This document shows, piece after piece, positions 6,947 through 9,214 of a stretch of 9,214 nucleotides of DNA. The DNA lies in contig CAZKUN010000322.1 in the NCBI GenBank assembly GCA_964555935.1, positions 1 to 9,214 of the forward strand. Reading direction: 5' to 3'. Source of the stretch: CAZKUN01 sp964555935 (lineage in GTDB: Bacteria; Armatimonadota; Zipacnadia; Zipacnadales; VGFC01). Positions within the stretch are counted from its first letter, which is position 1, and each line of letters begins with the position of its first letter. The notes under the pieces are model-generated. The model was not told the DNA's origin, made no database searches, and saw only the letters and a list, made by a program, of their open reading frames with translations. The position numbers were made by a program, and so were the translations under genes.

Positions 6947-6956
6947 GTCGGTGAGT

Positions 6957-8321
6957 TCAGGCCATCAACCCGTGCGCCCTCCGCAGCTCAGCCCGGATGG
7001 GCAGCCCATACGGGCATGCCGCCTCGCACGAGCCGCAGTCCGTGCATGCCGCGGCCGTCTGATGAGCAGGCAGACTGCGGTACATCCTCGCGGCGATCTC
7101 CGTCTGACCGTATCCCTCGGCGTAGCTCCGATAGCGCAGGACATCGCTAACCGCCAATTCGCGCGGGCACGCCTCGTCGCAGCTTCCACACCCGCGGCAG
7201 ATCGACGCGTAGGCATGCTCGGTGAACGCCTCGAGCGCGCGAGCCTCCTCTGGGGTCATCGCCTCGCGCGCGGCGGCCAGGTCCTCGGACGCTTCGTCGT
7301 AGTTTCCCATCGCCAGCACGATGCCTGTCACGTAATCGCGGCCCAGCGACCACTTGATCGCGGCCTGGAACAAGTTCGCCTCGCCCAGGACGGCCCGTTG
7401 CTCATCGGTCGCGCGCGGATACCAATCCGCGCCCGCTGAAAGGGCCTTGCACGTCTTCATCACGAGCACGCCGACGCCCGCGTCCGCCGCGGCCTTCAGC
7501 GCATCGACGTCGGTCGCCGGGGAGAGGAAGTTGTGGGCGATCTGCATGACGTCGAACCAGCCGAGTTCAACGCCCTTGGCCACGGCCGCCGCGCGTCCCA
7601 CGTGGCTGCTCATGCCGAGGTATCTCACTTTGCCCTCGGACTTGAGTTGATCGAACGCTTGCTTGGCGCCCGCGCACGCGACCGACTCCGGCGTGTTCCC
7701 GGGGATCATCCGCGAGCACCTGGACCGACCGCCGTCGGATGAGGACCGCCGCCGATTCGAGCGCCGGTTCGTGGCCCTGCTGAGCGAAAGCTGTCTGGCC
7801 GAGCCCGCCCGGTTCTCCCAGATACCCGGTTCCTCGGCGATGCTGGAGTGGCTCGCCCGGACCGGCCGCNNNNNNNNNNCCGGCGTGCGGCGGTCGTGCA
7901 TGTAGATGATGTCGACGGACTCGACGGCCATCCGATCCAGGCTGCCCGCGAAGTCGTCCAGGAAGGCCTGTTTCGGTGCGTCAGGGGGAATGGTGCGCGT
8001 CCACTTTGTGCCGACGACGACCTCGTCGCGGCGGCTCGCCAGGATGGGGGCCAGCATCCGCTCGGCGTTGCCCTCCTGGTAGAGCACCGCAGTGTCGAGG
8101 TAAGTCACGCCCTCGTCGATGAGGTGCTCGACGAAGGCTTGGTCATTCATGAACTCGGTGCCGTAGCCGACGGCGCTGACCTCGAGGTCGGTTTGCCCGA
8201 GCTTGCGCCGGGGCACGCCTGGCCTGTCATCCGCCGTCGACGCGCCACCGGCGGCGAGCCCGGCCAGGGCCGCTCCCGTGAACGACGTGTTTCGGAGGAA
8301 CTCGCGGCGGCTGATGCTCAT
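6957..8321 (-). CDS. Tat-exported aldo/keto reductase with two C-terminal 4Fe-4S motifs (disrupted by chimeric insert at gap)
   Basis: Reads as 454 codons from ATG 8321, chosen because AGAGGAG lies 8 nt upstream and because it begins with the twin-arginine signal SRREFLR (residues 4-10) plus an Ala/Gly-rich hydrophobic stretch; a longer in-frame start at 8387 would overlap the upstream gene. The aldo/keto reductase tetrad is visible: Asp76 and Tyr81 (YLDTAVLY), Lys106 (VVVGTKW), His142 (IIYMHD). The fold resumes at ESVACAGAKQAFDQLKSEG and ends with CRGCGSCDEACP (Cys375, 378, 381, 385) and CTDCGSCEAACPYGLP (Cys426, 429, 432, 436), two ferredoxin-type cluster motifs. The 64 codons between (about 7688-7879) do not belong to this family. 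Without them the protein is a normal 390 residues with HDRRTP joined directly to ESVACAG. Likely an envelope NAD(P)H- or ferredoxin-linked oxidoreductase; substrate unknown. It is 22 nt downstream of the molybdenum-enzyme gene, so co-transcribed. Confidence 0.88.
   Translation of the reverse strand: MSISRREFLRNTSFTGAALAGLAAGGASTADDRPGVPRRKLGQTDLEVSAVGYGTEFMNDQAFVEHLIDEGVTYLDTAVLYQEGNAERMLAPILASRRDEVVVGTKWTRTIPPDAPKQAFLDDFAGSLDRMAVESVDIIYMHDRRTPXXXXRPVRASHSSIAEEPGIWENRAGSARQLSLSRATNRRSNRRRSSSDGGRSRCSRMIPGNTPESVACAGAKQAFDQLKSEGKVRYLGMSSHVGRAAAVAKGVELGWFDVMQIAHNFLSPATDVDALKAAADAGVGVLVMKTCKALSAGADWYPRATDEQRAVLGEANLFQAAIKWSLGRDYVTGIVLAMGNYDEASEDLAAAREAMTPEEARALEAFTEHAYASICRGCGSCDEACPRELAVSDVLRYRSYAEGYGQTEIAARMYRSLPAHQTAAACTDCGSCEAACPYGLPIRAELRRAHGLMA
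7688..7695. repeat. 8-nt direct repeat, left copy, bordering the foreign insert
   Basis: CCGGCGTG here recurs at 7880-7887, immediately right of the N run. Collapsing the two copies restores the uninterrupted reductase reading frame. It fits overlapping contig ends or a microhomology join; it is also the length of some target-site duplications, though the insert carries no transposon features. Confidence 0.7.
7696..7869 (+). pseudogene. 58-codon fragment of a HAD-family phosphatase-like gene, probably misplaced
   Basis: On the plus strand this tract encodes FPGIIREHLDRPP, DRRRFERRFVALL, then FSQIPGSSAMLEWLARTGR, the style of the cap region and following loop of HAD-superfamily phosphatases (a helix ending near a PG-x-x-x-L-x-x-L element). 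No catalytic DxDxT or later motifs are present and there is no start: it begins abruptly at 7696 and stops at the N run. The same bases in the reductase frame give a Ser/Arg-rich run unlike any aldo/keto reductase. Most likely the tail of another contig wrongly joined here; a real insertion is the less likely alternative. Confidence 0.6.
7870..7879. other. Assembly gap (10 N) inside the aldo/keto reductase gene
   Basis: Ten N lie between the HAD-like fragment and the N-terminal half of the reductase. Insert plus gap measure 192 nt from repeat copy to repeat copy, a multiple of three, so the reductase frame stays open across them by chance. Confidence 0.95.
7880..7887. repeat. 8-nt direct repeat, right copy, bordering the foreign insert
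   Basis: CCGGCGTG directly after the N run, identical to 7688-7695; here it encodes part of the reductase segment HDRRTP on the minus strand. Confidence 0.7.
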
Positions 8322-8329
8322 CGTTGATG

Positions 8330-8336
8330 CTCCTCT
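8330..8336 (-). promoter_or_regulatory. Ribosome binding site of the aldo/keto reductase
   Basis: AGAGGAG on the minus strand lies 8 nt before ATG 8321 and inside the 22-nt gap after the upstream stop codon. It fixes the reductase start. Confidence 0.7.
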
Positions 8337-8343
8337 CGGGCGG

Positions 8344-9214
8344 CTACACGCGGACCGGCATCTCGCGGACACGCGTGCCAATGGCATCGAATACGGCGTT
8401 GGCTATGGCCGGAGCTATGGCGATGATCGGCGTCTCGCCTCCACCTGCCGGGTCGATGTCGGGACGGTCGATGAGATGCACGTCGAAGTCCGGCACGTCC
8501 TCAAACCTCGCGACCAAGTACTGGCTGAAGCGCGGGTTGAGGATCGTCCCATTCTCGAACAGCATCTCCTCGCGCAGTGCCGCGCCCATGCCCATCATGA
8601 TGCATCCGTAAACCTGGGACAGCAGGTTCGCCGGGTTGAGGATTGCTCCGCATTCGAATACCTGGGACACGTGGCGCACGTCAATCCGGCCGCGGCGACT
8701 CACGGCGACCTCCACACATGCCGCTACGTAGGAGGCTTTCTCCGTTCCGCATGCCAGTCCGACTCCGACTCGCTTGCCGGCCGACGCCTTCCTGCCATCC
8801 CAGTCGAAGCGTTCGGCGGCCGTCTCAAGCACCGCGCGCAGGCGTGGGTTCTGAAGGTGGGCCAGACGGAAGGCCAACGGGTCCGTGCCGGTTTCCGTGG
8901 CGAGTTCATCCATGAAGCTCTCGCGGGCGAAATTGTTCTGGGTGGAAGCGAGGGCGCGATACGACCCGCCTCGCAAGGGCGAGTTCGACCGCACGGACCC
9001 GGCTTGGGCTTGCGGAATCGCATACGGTGTGTTGACGGCCGAGCCGCCTGCGTTGATGTCGGTCATACGCCACGCCGCGATTCGCCCGGCGTCGTCTAGG
9101 CCGGCCTCGACATCGATGAGCGCGGCCGGGCGGTAGTAAGCCCAGGTGAACTCCTCCTCGCGCGTCCAACGCAGCCGGACGGGACGGCCCGCGGCCTTCG
9201 CCAGACGAGCCGCT
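8344..9214 (-). CDS. Molybdopterin-binding subunit, xanthine/aldehyde oxidase family (C-terminal part; start beyond window)
   Basis: 289 codons are open from the right edge to TAG at 8344-8346; the N-terminal part is outside. Family segments in order: RPVRLRWTREEEFTWAYYRP, PLRGGSYRALASTQNNFARE, FMDELATETGTDPLAFRLAH, VFECGAILNPANLLSQVYG, and the C-terminal GGGETPIIAIAPAIANAVFD, where Glu260 of the fragment (codon 8434-8436) sits at the position of the catalytic glutamate of the GxGE motif. The style is closest to isoquinoline 1-oxidoreductase beta-type subunits, which hydroxylate aldehydes or N-heterocycles using the molybdenum cofactor and are often Tat-exported. That assignment is by eye, and the substrate cannot be inferred. 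The partner 2Fe-2S subunit is not in the window. It is followed 22 nt later by the aldo/keto reductase, indicating an operon. Confidence 0.88.
   Translation of the reverse strand, partial: AARLAKAAGRPVRLRWTREEEFTWAYYRPAALIDVEAGLDDAGRIAAWRMTDINAGGSAVNTPYAIPQAQAGSVRSNSPLRGGSYRALASTQNNFARESFMDELATETGTDPLAFRLAHLQNPRLRAVLETAAERFDWDGRKASAGKRVGVGLACGTEKASYVAACVEVAVSRRGRIDVRHVSQVFECGAILNPANLLSQVYGCIMMGMGAALREEMLFENGTILNPRFSQYLVARFEDVPDFDVHLIDRPDIDPAGGGETPIIAIAPAIANAVFDAIGTRVREMPVRV

Noticed and set aside
7688..7887. Insertion-sequence interpretation of the tract flanked by 8-nt direct repeats.
   Set aside because: No inverted terminal repeats and no transposase; the insert encodes part of a metabolic-type HAD protein and ends at an N run, which fits a misassembly better.
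8322..8387. A longer reductase start at 8387.
   Set aside because: It would overlap the upstream gene's end, put 22 unrelated residues before the twin-arginine signal, and ignore the AGAGGAG site next to ATG 8321.
7848..9099. Plus-strand open frames opposite the reductase and the molybdenum-enzyme gene.
   Set aside because: Antisense shadows in GC-rich DNA; the minus-strand proteins match known families through their full visible length.
1..9214. CRISPR arrays, tRNA or rRNA genes, phage or plasmid functions.
   Set aside because: No regularly spaced repeats, no tRNA- or rRNA-like segments and no integrase, transposase or replication proteins were recognised in any frame.

Overview
The window is GC-rich, gene-dense bacterial DNA from a draft, probably metagenomic, scaffold with two runs of ten N (1418-1427 and 7870-7879). 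A large secreted LamG/glycosidase-like protein, an ECF sigma factor with a zinc-type anti-sigma factor, and a Tat-exported aldo/keto reductase with ferredoxin-type clusters are together typical of uncultivated environmental lineages such as Planctomycetota, Armatimonadota or Hydrogenedentota. I cannot fix the phylum from sequence alone.

Layout: (1) 1-3240, minus strand: the N-terminal 1080 residues of a very large exported carbohydrate-active-like protein, which runs off the left edge. Its frame stays open across the first N run. (2) 3241-3415: a 175-nt divergent intergenic region. (3) 3416-6129, plus strand: a tightly coupled three-gene operon of ECF sigma factor, membrane anti-sigma factor with a long proline-rich extracytoplasmic part, and an exported protein built of STN-like modules without a secretin or TonB-receptor barrel. 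It ends at a hairpin terminator. (4) 6311-6946, plus strand: a stand-alone ribB with its own putative promoter and a structured leader. (5) 6957-9214, minus strand: a two-gene operon with the C-terminal part of a molybdopterin-binding xanthine/aldehyde-oxidase-family subunit (running off the right edge) followed by a Tat-signal aldo/keto reductase with two 4Fe-4S motifs. ribB and the reductase converge with only 10 nt between their stop codons.

How the parts may work together: the three-gene operon looks like a cell-surface signalling module, with sigma factor, membrane anti-sigma and an exported STN sensor or partner. The divergently transcribed exported glycosidase-like gene is its most obvious candidate target. 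The right-hand operon looks like an envelope redox pair.

The second N run lies next to 174 nt that encode, on the opposite strand, a piece of a HAD-type phosphatase-like protein. The reductase is continuous if this piece is removed, with an 8-nt word shared at both edges, so the tract is most likely an assembly chimera. It leaves the reductase frame open and would mislead automatic annotation.
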